Below the pieces are notes generated by a model. The model ran no database searches. It had not been told where the DNA came from and saw only the letters and a list, made by a program, of their open reading frames with translations. This document shows positions 37,363 to 46,062 of a stretch of DNA of 64,000 nucleotides, piece by piece (positions within the stretch are counted from its first letter, which is position 1; the number at the start of each line of letters is the position of its first letter). Source of the DNA: a bacterium (GTDB taxonomy: Bacteria; Pseudomonadota; Gammaproteobacteria; Burkholderiales; Burkholderiaceae_C); the NCBI GenBank assembly GCA_030824555.1, contig JAVBXK010000047.1:1-64000 (forward strand). The letters are read 5' to 3'. The translations under genes and the position numbers were made by a program.

Positions 37363-38145
37363 TCATTTGCCGTGAGCTTTGAGAATGGCCGGAATGTCGA
37401 GTGAGGCAGCGATGTTTTCCAGCCGAGCCATGACCGTGGCAGCATCCGGATAGGATTTCGACAAAACAAGGTGTACATCTTGCCGCAGCAGCAGATCGGA
37501 GCGGATACCCACGGCCGGATCGCTGACCAGCACCTCGGCTGCAGGCCCGGCATAGTCGATCAGGTAATCGGCCCGGCCGCTTGTCAGCATCCGGAAGGCT
37601 GCGGCATGACTCGGCGAATCGTTGTTTTGGATGCGGTTTTTTTCATCTGCAATGAACGTGCGCAAACCACCGTAACTGTAGCCACGGATGGTGATGACGT
37701 TTTTGCCGATCATCTCTTCCAGTGTTTTGACCGGCACCGTATTGCCCAGGCGATAGACCCTGATTTCAGCCGCAGTGACGGGGTTTTTGCTCCACAGGCA
37801 GCAGGCTTGCAAGGTCGGGGCCTTGACGAGCATCGAGAACTGGGTGGTCCCATCCTGCAAATATTTGAACAGGCGTGCAGCGGGGTAGGTTTTACCGTGC
37901 CACGGTATGTTCGCCTTGGCAAACAGCACGTTGGCCAAGCTCAGCAACGGGTTGTCGGGCTCACCCCGTTCGTTGAGCTTGGTGGTCCAAACGGATTGAT
38001 CGGGTGAGCCGTATTCGATTTCGGTGGCGTGTACCGGTGCGGTGAGCACCAGTGCCAGCGTAACCAGGGCAAACAAGGCGGTTTTCCATTGAAGCGCCCG
38101 GCAAAACAACGCATCGGATGGCATCAGGCAAATGGATGTTGGCAT
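37363..38145 (-). CDS. Periplasmic solute-binding protein, family 3-like
   Basis: This protein of about 260 residues has a Sec signal peptide (hydrophobic run ALFALVTLALVLTAPVHA, cleavage after VHA) and a family-3-like binding fold with the hinge pattern VITIRGYSYGGL and a C-terminal lobe ending AASLDIPAIL. A Cys pair (LQACCLW) lies in the first lobe. There is no transporter gene nearby; the next gene on the same strand is the GGDEF-EAL receptor. I infer a sensing role. The start could also be ATG 38124, seven codons later, and neither has a strong Shine-Dalgarno. It is divergent from the haem-type cyclase gene at 38352, with about 206 bp between that must hold both promoters. Confidence 0.83.
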   Translation of the reverse strand: MPTSICLMPSDALFCRALQWKTALFALVTLALVLTAPVHATEIEYGSPDQSVWTTKLNERGEPDNPLLSLANVLFAKANIPWHGKTYPAARLFKYLQDGTTQFSMLVKAPTLQACCLWSKNPVTAAEIRVYRLGNTVPVKTLEEMIGKNVITIRGYSYGGLRTFIADEKNRIQNNDSPSHAAAFRMLTSGRADYLIDYAGPAAEVLVSDPAVGIRSDLLLRQDVHLVLSKSYPDAATVMARLENIAASLDIPAILKAHGK

Positions 38146-38351
38146 GTTGTTTGAATCACAAGGATCGCTGTCACTGCCGGGGTCATGCGACTGTGCACCA
38201 CACTGTCGGCAGAAGATGGACGAATCCGCGATATTGCGTGAACGGTTTGGCCCTTGGATAGCGTTCGGTTGCCTCAGAGGTGCAGTCGAACTGCACATTC
38301 AGCAAATGCTTATCGTAAGATGATTTATCGTTGGATTTATCTGTGGCCCGC

Positions 38352-39650
38352 ATGCCAGAACATAAAAAAACCATTCGGATCGGCTTGCCCGGTCGGCTGA
38401 CCATTGGCCGCTTGCTCATCACAGTTTTCGTATCCGGGTTGCTGGTTTCAGCCGCATCGGTTTACCTGGCATTCACGACCTACCGAATGGGTGCCGTCAG
38501 GACGCTGGCCGATGCGGACGGCCAGCGCATCGCATCCCTGGTTTACGAGAATCTGTACTCCGTCATGCGCAAAGGTGCGAATCGAGGCGAGCTTGACGAC
38601 CTTGTTCACCACATTCAGGGCCACTTGACCGATTACCAAGTGGCCATCGTTCGAGCCGAGCCGGTTGCCAAACAATATGGTGAACGCCCCGGTCAGGCCG
38701 AATGGCGACAAACCGACCTCGTTCTGGCCGATGTGCTCAAAAATGGCCGCGATTTCTCGGGGACCGATGGGCGCTGGCAACGCTACCTTTTACCCGTCAA
38801 GGTCACGGGGGAATGCCTGACTTGCCACAGCGTGGCCCATCTGGGTGACATCAACGGTGTGATCGATGTCAGGGTGCCGCTCAACGCCTTGGAAGCCCCC
38901 ATTGCGGCCCTGGCTTACCCCATGATGTATCTGGTGCTGGGGCTGCTGTTTGTGTTGTTGTTGGTCACGTTCCTGATTTTGCGTGCGTTGGTCAGTCGAC
39001 CCATCCAAGACCTTGCACTGCATGTCAACGACCTGTTCACCGCGAAGGATTACACCAGCCGTTTGCACGTTGGCCGGGTCTGGCCCAATGAAGTGCGCAG
39101 CCTGGCAGTTGGTTTCAATCGACTGATGCGCCAAGTGCGCAGCTCACAGCAGCGGTTGGCTGAGATATCCCTGCGCGACCCCCTGACTGGATTGTTCAAT
39201 CGGCGCCACTTCGATGCGGTGCTGGAGCGGGCTGTTGCCGAAGGCGACAGCGAAGGGCATGCGTTTGCCGTGCTGCTGATTGACCTGGACAGGTTCAAGC
39301 CCATCAACGACCAATACGGCCACGCAGCAGGCGATGCCCTGCTGATCGCGGTGGGCAAGGCACTGATGGCAAACGTGCGTGAATCGGAAGTGCCAGCGCG
39401 CATCGGCGGCGATGAATTCGCCGTGCTGGCCTTTCCGTCTTCACCTGAAGGTGCGATCGAGTTGGCCCATCGACTGCGGACTGCGGTGGCCGCATGTACG
39501 TTACGCCTGGGGCAAGAACAAGTTTCGGCGGCCTGCAGCATCGGAATTTCGGTGTTTCCTGACGGCGGACTGAGTGCGTCGGATTTGCTGCATGCGGCAG
39601 ACGTGGCCATGTACGAAGACAAACAAACACGCAAGCGGGCAAGGATTTGA
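38352..39650 (+). CDS. Diguanylate cyclase with periplasmic c-haem (Tll0287-like) sensor domain
   Basis: This 432-residue membrane protein has TM1 (about 20-42), a periplasmic domain (45-190), TM2 (195-220), HAMP (220-270) and GGDEF (275-430). The periplasmic part contains CLTCH at residues 155-159, a CxxCH covalent haem-attachment motif. The surrounding pattern (RYLLPVKVTGECLTCHS, then NGVIDVRVPL) fits the DUF3365/Tll0287-like haem sensor fold. The cyclase motif is intact (ARIGGDEFAVLA), but the I-site reads RESE, so feedback inhibition may be altered. There is no EAL domain. It should be a redox- or gas-responsive cyclase if c-type haem is attached in the periplasm. ATG 38352 precedes the first helix and is the preferred start. 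Confidence 0.88.
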   Translation: MPEHKKTIRIGLPGRLTIGRLLITVFVSGLLVSAASVYLAFTTYRMGAVRTLADADGQRIASLVYENLYSVMRKGANRGELDDLVHHIQGHLTDYQVAIVRAEPVAKQYGERPGQAEWRQTDLVLADVLKNGRDFSGTDGRWQRYLLPVKVTGECLTCHSVAHLGDINGVIDVRVPLNALEAPIAALAYPMMYLVLGLLFVLLLVTFLILRALVSRPIQDLALHVNDLFTAKDYTSRLHVGRVWPNEVRSLAVGFNRLMRQVRSSQQRLAEISLRDPLTGLFNRRHFDAVLERAVAEGDSEGHAFAVLLIDLDRFKPINDQYGHAAGDALLIAVGKALMANVRESEVPARIGGDEFAVLAFPSSPEGAIELAHRLRTAVAACTLRLGQEQVSAACSIGISVFPDGGLSASDLLHAADVAMYEDKQTRKRARI

Positions 39651-39701
39651 GCCTGTAGACAACACAAGGGCACGCCCGCCATCATAGGGGCCTGGTGCCT
39701 T

Positions 39702-39872
39702 TTGGGGGTACGGTTTGCAGGCGAAGAGGCCACCCAAGAAGAACTCTTCGAGCATGCCGATGCGACCAAGTGCGTGACCGTGTTTCTTGCCGTCCCACAA
39801 TGCGATACTCCGACACAAATCGTTGGCGATCTCCATCTGCACGGTGTGCATGGGGACAGAAAAACCGGAGGA
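39702..39872 (+). pseudogene. Possible remnant of a GGDEF domain C-terminus
   Basis: The open frame upstream of the binding-protein start reads LGVRFAGEEATQEELFEHAD and continues degenerately. It resembles the end of GGDEF domains, for example IGVTVFKGNSASVDDLMKQAD in the protein at 34906, before the usual A-M-Y-Q-A-K stretch, which is missing here. No start, no GGDEF signature and no intact continuation are present. I read it as debris of a lost cyclase gene. A chance resemblance is possible, since only about 22 residues align. Confidence 0.4.
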
Positions 39873-40691
39873 ATGCCTGTGGCTCCTCTACCGTATAAAA
39901 ATCAGAGTTTCCTGAGTGTGAAGGGCCGTGCTACATGGTCTGTTATGAGCTGCCTGGTGCTGTGTGCCGGGCTGCTGCAGCCATGGGGCAGCCCGGTGCA
40001 TGCTGCGCCCCCTGCCCCCTTGCTGGCAGGCTTTGATGCCGACCCCAATTCGTTTGCCAACCGCTGGTCCGTCCTGTATTTTCAAGAGGCATTCCGGCGT
40101 CTGGGCATGTCCATCCAGATTGCCTATTACCCACTGGCGCGCCGCACAGCGTTGGTCGATTCGGGCGAAATTGACATCGATTCGGGCCGCGTTCGCGCCT
40201 ACGGCGATGCGCACCCCAAACTGGTTCGAGTTGAAGAACCCTTCATGGCGTACAACTTCGCGTTGTTTACCGCCCATCCAACCCTGCAATTGGAGAATGT
40301 GGACAGCTTGCGGTCTGCCGAGTGGCTGGCAGAGTACCGGCGCGGGATTCTGTTTTGCGAAAAGGCCCTGAAAGCGGCGGTTCCCGCGGAGCGGCTGTCC
40401 GACATTTCCAGCGAAGAACAAGGCATCCACAAGCTGCTGGCTGGGCGGACCGACCTGTATTGCGACCTGGAGTACGTGGTCAGCGAGACCCTGCGGTCCC
40501 CCGACATCAAAGACGCTGCACGGGTGCGCAAAGCACTGAGCCTGGGCTCTGTGCCCATCTATACCTATCTGCAGCCCAGGCACGCTGAATGGGCGCCGCG
40601 ACTGGCTGCCATCTTCAAAAAAATGAAGTCTGAAGGCCTGATGGAGGCCTACCAGGCGCAGGTTGCACGTGAAATGGGCCGAGCACCGTGA
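39873..40691 (+). CDS. Periplasmic solute-binding protein, family 3-like
   Basis: This protein of about 272 residues has an N-terminal signal sequence ending near SPVHA|AP and a family-3-like binding fold (LYFQEAFRRLGMSIQIAYYP, then DSGEIDIDSGRV and a C-terminal lobe with IFKKMKSEGLMEAY). The start is uncertain. ATG 39873 has GGAGG only one base before it; GTG 39918 and ATG 39945 would give shorter signal peptides. The stop overlaps the next gene's GTG start as GTGA, so it is translationally coupled to a GGDEF-EAL receptor. No transporter components are nearby. A sensing partnership is inferred, as for the pairs at 31702 and 37363. Confidence 0.83.
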   Translation: MPVAPLPYKNQSFLSVKGRATWSVMSCLVLCAGLLQPWGSPVHAAPPAPLLAGFDADPNSFANRWSVLYFQEAFRRLGMSIQIAYYPLARRTALVDSGEIDIDSGRVRAYGDAHPKLVRVEEPFMAYNFALFTAHPTLQLENVDSLRSAEWLAEYRRGILFCEKALKAAVPAERLSDISSEEQGIHKLLAGRTDLYCDLEYVVSETLRSPDIKDAARVRKALSLGSVPIYTYLQPRHAEWAPRLAAIFKKMKSEGLMEAYQAQVAREMGRAP

Positions 40692-43129
40692 AGACTGACG
40701 GCGGGCACACCAGCCCCATGGATGCACTGGACAATTTCCGTATCGGGCGACGCAACCGCATCGGGCTGCGCCTGATTGTCCTGATCATCGGGTTCAGCAC
40801 GCTGATCACGCTGCTTGCCACGGTGGCCCAATTGGCACTGGAGTACCGGGCCTTGCGCAGCGAGCTCGACCGGCAACTGGACAGCGTGAGCATCTACGTG
40901 CCCAGCATCGCGGGCAGTGTGTGGGATTTCGATGAACGGCAGGTCCGCCTTGCCTTGGGCGCGTTGACCCAGTTGCCAAGCATCGAACAGGCCCAGGTGA
41001 CCGCGCAGGACAATCCCACCCAATGGAAGGCTGGAGAGGCCCTGTCCACCCACACGGTGGTACGGGGATACGCCTTGCACCACCGGATTCGGGGCCAGGA
41101 AGTGGAGATTGGGCATCTTCAGGTCGTGGCCAGCCTGAACGGCATCTACCAGCAGGTGCTCAACAGTGCGGTGTCCATCTTGGTCAGCAACGGCCTGAAG
41201 ACGTTTTTCGTGGCCTTGTTCATGGCCTACCTGTTTCGCCAGTTGGTCACCAGCCGCCTGGGCAAATTGGCTAACAAGGTCGCGGGGCTCAAACCCGTCA
41301 AGCTGCCCCTGCGCCAGGGCGAGCCTGGCGAAGCACCCCACGCCCCCGAGCACCTGGATGAGCTGTCCGTGGTCGAGTGGACGCTGGACAACACCGCACG
41401 ACAGCTTGATCTGGCTGCCGCCGCCATGGCCGACCTGAACCGCGAACTCCAGCAACGCGTGGCTGAACAGGACGCCCTGCTGCAGAACGCGCTGGTGGGT
41501 ATCGTCATGCTGCGTGACCGCCAAATCGTGGCCTGCAACCGACGCTTTGAAGAGCTGTTTGGCTATGGCCCCGGTGAACTCCTGGGTATGTTGACCAGCG
41601 TTCTGTATCCCGATGAAGACGCCTACGCCCGCAGTGGCGCAGAGGCCTACACCGTGCTTGCCGAGGGCAAGGGTTACAACCGCGCCCTCGCACTCAAAAA
41701 GCGCGACGGATCGTCCCTGTGGGTGGAAGTGGCAGGCAGCGTGATCGACCGTGCCCAGCCGCACGAGGGCAGCATCTGGATATACACCGATGTCACAGAG
41801 CGCCAGCAGGCGCAGCAGAAGATTGAATTCATTGCCTACCACGATGCGTTGACGGCCCTGCCCAACTGGTTGCTGGTGGCAGACCGCTTCCATCAATCGG
41901 TGGCGCATGCGGAGCACGCCCACGCCAAGATGGCCGTCCTGTGCCTGGACCTGGACAACTTCAAATCCGTCAACGACTCACTGGGGCATGCCGCAGGGGA
42001 TGGTTTGCTCAAAGAAGTGGCTGCCCGCTTGGCGGCCTGTGTGCGCGACACGGATACGGTGGGGCGTCAGGGCGGCGATGAATTCCTCATCGTACTGCCC
42101 AACCTGGCCGACCCGGAGGCGGTGGCCCCCATCCTGGTCAAGCTGATGGAGCGGTTGCACGAGCCCTATGTCGTCCAGGCGCGGGAGTTGTCCACCTCGG
42201 TGTCGGTCGGGGTTGCCATTTACCCCGATGACGGCACCGATTTCGACACCTTGCGCAAAAAAGCCGACATGGCCATGTACCGCGCCAAGGCAGCCGGGCG
42301 CAACACCTACCATTTTTACGACGAGCAGATGAATGTCGAAGCCATGGAGCAACTCAGCCTGCTCAATGGCCTGCGCCGTGCGTTGGAACGCCAGGAGTTT
42401 GTGCTGCACTACCAGCCGCAAATCGATTTGAGCACGGGCACCGTGGTCGGTGTGGAGGCACTGATCCGCTGGCGTCACCCGGAACTCGGCATGGTGCCGC
42501 CCGCACGCTTCATTCCGGTTGCCGAGGAAAGCGGGCTGATCGTCCCCATCGGCCAATGGGTGTTGCACGAAGCCTGCCGCCAGGCCGTGGTGTGGCACAA
42601 GGCGGGCTGGCCGCATCTGACCGTGGCCGTGAACCTGTCGGCCCTGCAATTCCGGCGAGACGACTTGGCGCAATCCGTGAACAGCGCGCTGGAGTCCTCA
42701 GGCATCGCGCCCGCGTTGCTGGAGCTGGAGCTCACAGAATCCATTCTGATCAGCGACACACAGGCTGTCATGGCCACTGTCCACCGGCTCAAGGCCTTGG
42801 GGGTGCAGCTGTCCATCGACGACTTTGGCACCGGGTATTCCAGCCTGTCGTACCTCAAGCGTTTCAATGTGGATCGGCTGAAAATCGACCAGTCCTTTGT
42901 GCGCGACCTGGCCACTGACCGCGAAGACGCGGCGATTGTGCATGCCGTCATCCAGATGGCCCACAGCCTGGGGCTGACCACGATTGCCGAGGGTGTTGAA
43001 GACGAAGCAGCCCTGGCCCGCCTGCGCGGCTACGGTTGCGATCTGGCGCAAGGCTATTTCTTTGCCCGGCCCATGCCGGAAGACCTGTTGAGAAGCTATC
43101 TGACCCAGCCGAATGCCCTGTTCAGCTGA
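40688..43129 (+). CDS. Membrane PAS-GGDEF-EAL receptor coupled to a binding protein
   Basis: This 813-residue protein starts at a GTG that overlaps the binding-protein stop. TM1 is at about 27-48, with a periplasmic domain to about 160 (segment SVWDFDERQV, then LPSI). TM2 is at about 165-185, followed by a linker, PAS (265-385), GGDEF (385-550) and EAL (560-810). GGDEF is intact (GRQGGDEFLIVL) with RDTD. EAL motifs: VEALIRW, VNLSALQ, LELTES, DDFGTGYSSL, KIDQSFVRD, AEGVED and AQGYFF. The 'N' in ALPNWLL (usually ALPNR) is a small variation. The periplasmic domain matches those of the other two binding-protein-linked receptors. An in-frame ATG at 40718 is a possible alternative start. Confidence 0.92.
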   Translation: MKTDGGHTSPMDALDNFRIGRRNRIGLRLIVLIIGFSTLITLLATVAQLALEYRALRSELDRQLDSVSIYVPSIAGSVWDFDERQVRLALGALTQLPSIEQAQVTAQDNPTQWKAGEALSTHTVVRGYALHHRIRGQEVEIGHLQVVASLNGIYQQVLNSAVSILVSNGLKTFFVALFMAYLFRQLVTSRLGKLANKVAGLKPVKLPLRQGEPGEAPHAPEHLDELSVVEWTLDNTARQLDLAAAAMADLNRELQQRVAEQDALLQNALVGIVMLRDRQIVACNRRFEELFGYGPGELLGMLTSVLYPDEDAYARSGAEAYTVLAEGKGYNRALALKKRDGSSLWVEVAGSVIDRAQPHEGSIWIYTDVTERQQAQQKIEFIAYHDALTALPNWLLVADRFHQSVAHAEHAHAKMAVLCLDLDNFKSVNDSLGHAAGDGLLKEVAARLAACVRDTDTVGRQGGDEFLIVLPNLADPEAVAPILVKLMERLHEPYVVQARELSTSVSVGVAIYPDDGTDFDTLRKKADMAMYRAKAAGRNTYHFYDEQMNVEAMEQLSLLNGLRRALERQEFVLHYQPQIDLSTGTVVGVEALIRWRHPELGMVPPARFIPVAEESGLIVPIGQWVLHEACRQAVVWHKAGWPHLTVAVNLSALQFRRDDLAQSVNSALESSGIAPALLELELTESILISDTQAVMATVHRLKALGVQLSIDDFGTGYSSLSYLKRFNVDRLKIDQSFVRDLATDREDAAIVHAVIQMAHSLGLTTIAEGVEDEAALARLRGYGCDLAQGYFFARPMPEDLLRSYLTQPNALFS

Positions 43130-43180
43130 CCATCCCACCGAAAAAGGTCCGCGCCATGGCACGTTATGGCTTCACTGTTA

Positions 43181-43225
43181 TTGATAGCTGCCACCGCTTT
43201 ATATGAAAGCGACAGAGGCACTTTT
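43181..43225 (+). repeat. Dispersed palindromic repeat, copy 4
   Basis: TTGATAGCTGCCACCGCTTT, ATATG, AAAGCG and then a GAGGCACTTTT end. It lies in the 188-bp gap between the last GGDEF-EAL gene and the RCC1 gene, and shares core and ends with the copies at 13949, 48986 and 50418. Confidence 0.7.
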
Positions 43226-43317
43226 GGCATATAACTTTCCAGCTGAATTGCGTCCTTGCAACACGTCATTTCAAACCGCCTGAACAGGGCGGGATCGGGC
43301 CCACGTGGGAGAATGAC

Positions 43318-46023
43318 ATGCCGCAGTGGGGTACCAAGATGAAACCAAATTTCCACACCAGATGGGTCGCTGGGTTCTGTTTGATGGTGTCGCTGGCTTT
43401 GTCAGCGCATGCCGTCACCCCCACGGTGGCTGCAGGCTGGAGCCACAGCATGGCGCTGACCGCCGAGGGCAAAGTGCTGACCTGGGGCAGCGACAACAGT
43501 GGGCAGCTGGGCATCGGACGGCAAACCTTTCTGGCCACACCGCAAAGGGTGCCAGGCATGAACCTGGGCTCCCGTGCCAGTGGGCCGCAGCTCGCGGCAG
43601 GCACTTACCACAACGCGGTCGTGAAAGCCGATGGCACGGTGTGGACCTGGGGTGACAACCTGTCGGGCCAGTTGGGCGACGGCAGCATCACCGCCAAGTC
43701 AACGCCCGGCGCGGTACCCGGTTTCAAACAGGCGGTGGCTGTGGTGGCCGGTTTCGGGTTTACTGCCGCACTCAAATCAGACGGGAGCGTGTGGACCTGG
43801 GGCAGCAACGAAGGCGGCGCCCTGGGCAGCGGCAACACCAATCCGTCCTATCTGGCGCTGGTCCCGGAGCAGGCTGACCTGGCGGGTTTTCCGGTGAGCA
43901 CATTGGCCGCAGGCTTCGCGCATGTGGTCGCCGTCATCGAGGGCTCGGTCGTGTCGTGGGGTGGCAACAATGCCGGGCAATTGGGCGTCGGCGACGACAT
44001 TTCCACACCCTGGGCACAGTTTGTGCCCGGCCCCACCCAGGTGGTGGCTGTGGCTGCGGGTGTGTACCACTCCATGGCCCTGGATGCCGATGGTGGCGTC
44101 TGGACATGGGGCAACAACGTCGATGGCAGACTGGGTGATGGCACCACGGGAAACCTGCGGCCCTACGCCTACAGGCTGCCCGGCCTGCCCCGCATGGTGG
44201 CCATTGCCGCAGGTGCCCAACACAGCTTGGCCGTGGCCGAAGACGGCAGCGTATGGGCCTGGGGCAACAACGAGTACTTGCAACTCGGGGTGGCGGGCAT
44301 CGATTCGCGCGCAGTACCCGCAAAGGTGCCAGGGCTCAGCGGCATCACCCGCATTCAGACGCACTACAACCACAACATTGCATTGGACGCCGCTGGCAAC
44401 GCTTGGGCCTGGGGCGCGGGGACCACGGGACAGCTGGGCGATGGCTCCACCGCCACCCGCGCCGCGCCGGTGCGCATTCCCTCGCTCAGCGGCGTGCTGG
44501 CTGCCGATGCCGGGCTGAGCCACTCGCTGGCTGTTTCAAGCGATGGCCAGCTGCAGGCCTGGGGCGAAGGTCTGGCAGGCCAGCTGGGGCTGGCCACCGA
44601 CACCGACCGCACCCTGCCCACCACGGTAAGCGGCCTGTCCGGCATCACCCACATAGCCGGTGGTTTGCGACACTCGCTGGCGGTGCAGTCGGACGGCACC
44701 GTTTGGGCCTGGGGCTACAACCTGGGCGGTCAGTTGGGCGATGGCACCCATGACTCGCGTGCAAAACCGGTCAAGGTGGCAGGGCTTGGCAACGTCACGC
44801 AGGTCAGTGCCGGGGCGCTGCAATCGCTGGCGCGCAAATCAGATGGCACCGTGTGGGCATGGGGGGGCAACACCTCGGGAGAACTCGGCCTTGGCCTTGA
44901 CACCCTGCGTAGCCCGCCGGTTCAGGTTTCCGGGCTCAGCGCCATCCAACAAGTTGCAGCGGGCTTCGGCTTCAGCCTGGCCCTGCGCACCGATGGCAGT
45001 GTCTGGTCCTGGGGTGGCAACGATGCCGGTCAGTTGGGGGTTGCCCCTGCGGCAACGGCCACCACAGGCGGTGTCAATGTGCGGCACACGCCGGCACGCA
45101 TCAGTGGACTGCCCGCAGCCGTGTCTGTGGTGACAGGCCAAAAACACGCCATGGCGCTGGCCGCAGATGGCACGGTGTGGGCCTGGGGCCTGCAAACCAA
45201 TGGGGTGTTGGGCAACCTTCAGATTGAAGCAGGCACATCCCTGCCCACACAGGTGTATGGCCTGACCGATGTGGTGGCCATCGCTGCCGGCTCGACACAC
45301 TCCATGGCGCTGCGGCGTGATGGCAGCGTGTATGTGTGGGGGATGGTGCTGGTCGAAGGAAACGCCTACGCAGTGGGCATCCCCATCGAGTTTCCAGGGC
45401 TGGGCCATGCCAGCAGCATCAGTGCGGGCCTGGCTCACAGCCTGGTAGCCAAATCGGACGGCACCGTATGGGCCTGGGGGCTCAACATTGAAGGCGGCTT
45501 GGGTGATGGCACCTATGCCTTCCGCCCCGATGCCGTGGCTGTGGTCAACGAACAGTTCAGCCAGCTGCTGGACCTGAACCTTGCGCAGCCGAACTTCCCC
45601 GTCGACAACACCCAACTGCCAGCCTTTTTTGTGTCCACCCAAAAACTGGGAACCAAGAAAAACACCAGCCTGTCGGTGGATTTGCGTGGCCTGCCCAGCC
45701 CGCCAGCCATGGTCGCCAGTGCCAAGGCGCAAGCACCCCGTGGCTACAACATCTACGTGGCCGCCGCATTGCCCACCGGCACGCAAACCCTGGCCTTTCA
45801 ACTGGACAGCACTGGGGGCTGGGGCAATCTGGTGTGGCCCATGGGCGAGTATTTGCGTGACGTGGCACTGAACAGCCAGGACAGCGTGATCCGGGCACAG
45901 ATCCTGACCGATACCGACCTGACTGGCCTGGAAGATGCCTCCATTTTTGTGGGCTACGGGCTCGATGCCAATGAGATGGCCAGTGCCGGGCGCTACCGCC
46001 TGATCTACAAAGTGCCGAAGTAA
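43318..46023 (+). CDS. Exported RCC1-repeat (beta-propeller) protein
   Basis: This 901-residue protein has a signal peptide ending near LSAHA|VT. About 14 RCC1-type repeats follow, each with W-T/A/S-W-G, N and G-Q-L-G-D-G (for example VWTWGDNLSGQLGDG), up to about residue 760. Fourteen units would build two seven-bladed propellers. The last 125 residues form a different, beta-rich module ending SIFVGYGLDANEM...YRLIYKV. A related module opens the ice-binding-like protein at 49171. The start at 43318 has GGGAG at suitable spacing; ATG 43339 is an alternative. Bacterial RCC1 proteins of this kind are usually secreted or surface proteins with unknown ligands, and no enzymatic residues are apparent. 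Confidence 0.9.
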   Translation: MPQWGTKMKPNFHTRWVAGFCLMVSLALSAHAVTPTVAAGWSHSMALTAEGKVLTWGSDNSGQLGIGRQTFLATPQRVPGMNLGSRASGPQLAAGTYHNAVVKADGTVWTWGDNLSGQLGDGSITAKSTPGAVPGFKQAVAVVAGFGFTAALKSDGSVWTWGSNEGGALGSGNTNPSYLALVPEQADLAGFPVSTLAAGFAHVVAVIEGSVVSWGGNNAGQLGVGDDISTPWAQFVPGPTQVVAVAAGVYHSMALDADGGVWTWGNNVDGRLGDGTTGNLRPYAYRLPGLPRMVAIAAGAQHSLAVAEDGSVWAWGNNEYLQLGVAGIDSRAVPAKVPGLSGITRIQTHYNHNIALDAAGNAWAWGAGTTGQLGDGSTATRAAPVRIPSLSGVLAADAGLSHSLAVSSDGQLQAWGEGLAGQLGLATDTDRTLPTTVSGLSGITHIAGGLRHSLAVQSDGTVWAWGYNLGGQLGDGTHDSRAKPVKVAGLGNVTQVSAGALQSLARKSDGTVWAWGGNTSGELGLGLDTLRSPPVQVSGLSAIQQVAAGFGFSLALRTDGSVWSWGGNDAGQLGVAPAATATTGGVNVRHTPARISGLPAAVSVVTGQKHAMALAADGTVWAWGLQTNGVLGNLQIEAGTSLPTQVYGLTDVVAIAAGSTHSMALRRDGSVYVWGMVLVEGNAYAVGIPIEFPGLGHASSISAGLAHSLVAKSDGTVWAWGLNIEGGLGDGTYAFRPDAVAVVNEQFSQLLDLNLAQPNFPVDNTQLPAFFVSTQKLGTKKNTSLSVDLRGLPSPPAMVASAKAQAPRGYNIYVAAALPTGTQTLAFQLDSTGGWGNLVWPMGEYLRDVALNSQDSVIRAQILTDTDLTGLEDASIFVGYGLDANEMASAGRYRLIYKVPK

Positions 46024-46062
46024 GCGATTCTGGCCAGTGCAACCACCCTCCATGGAGACACC

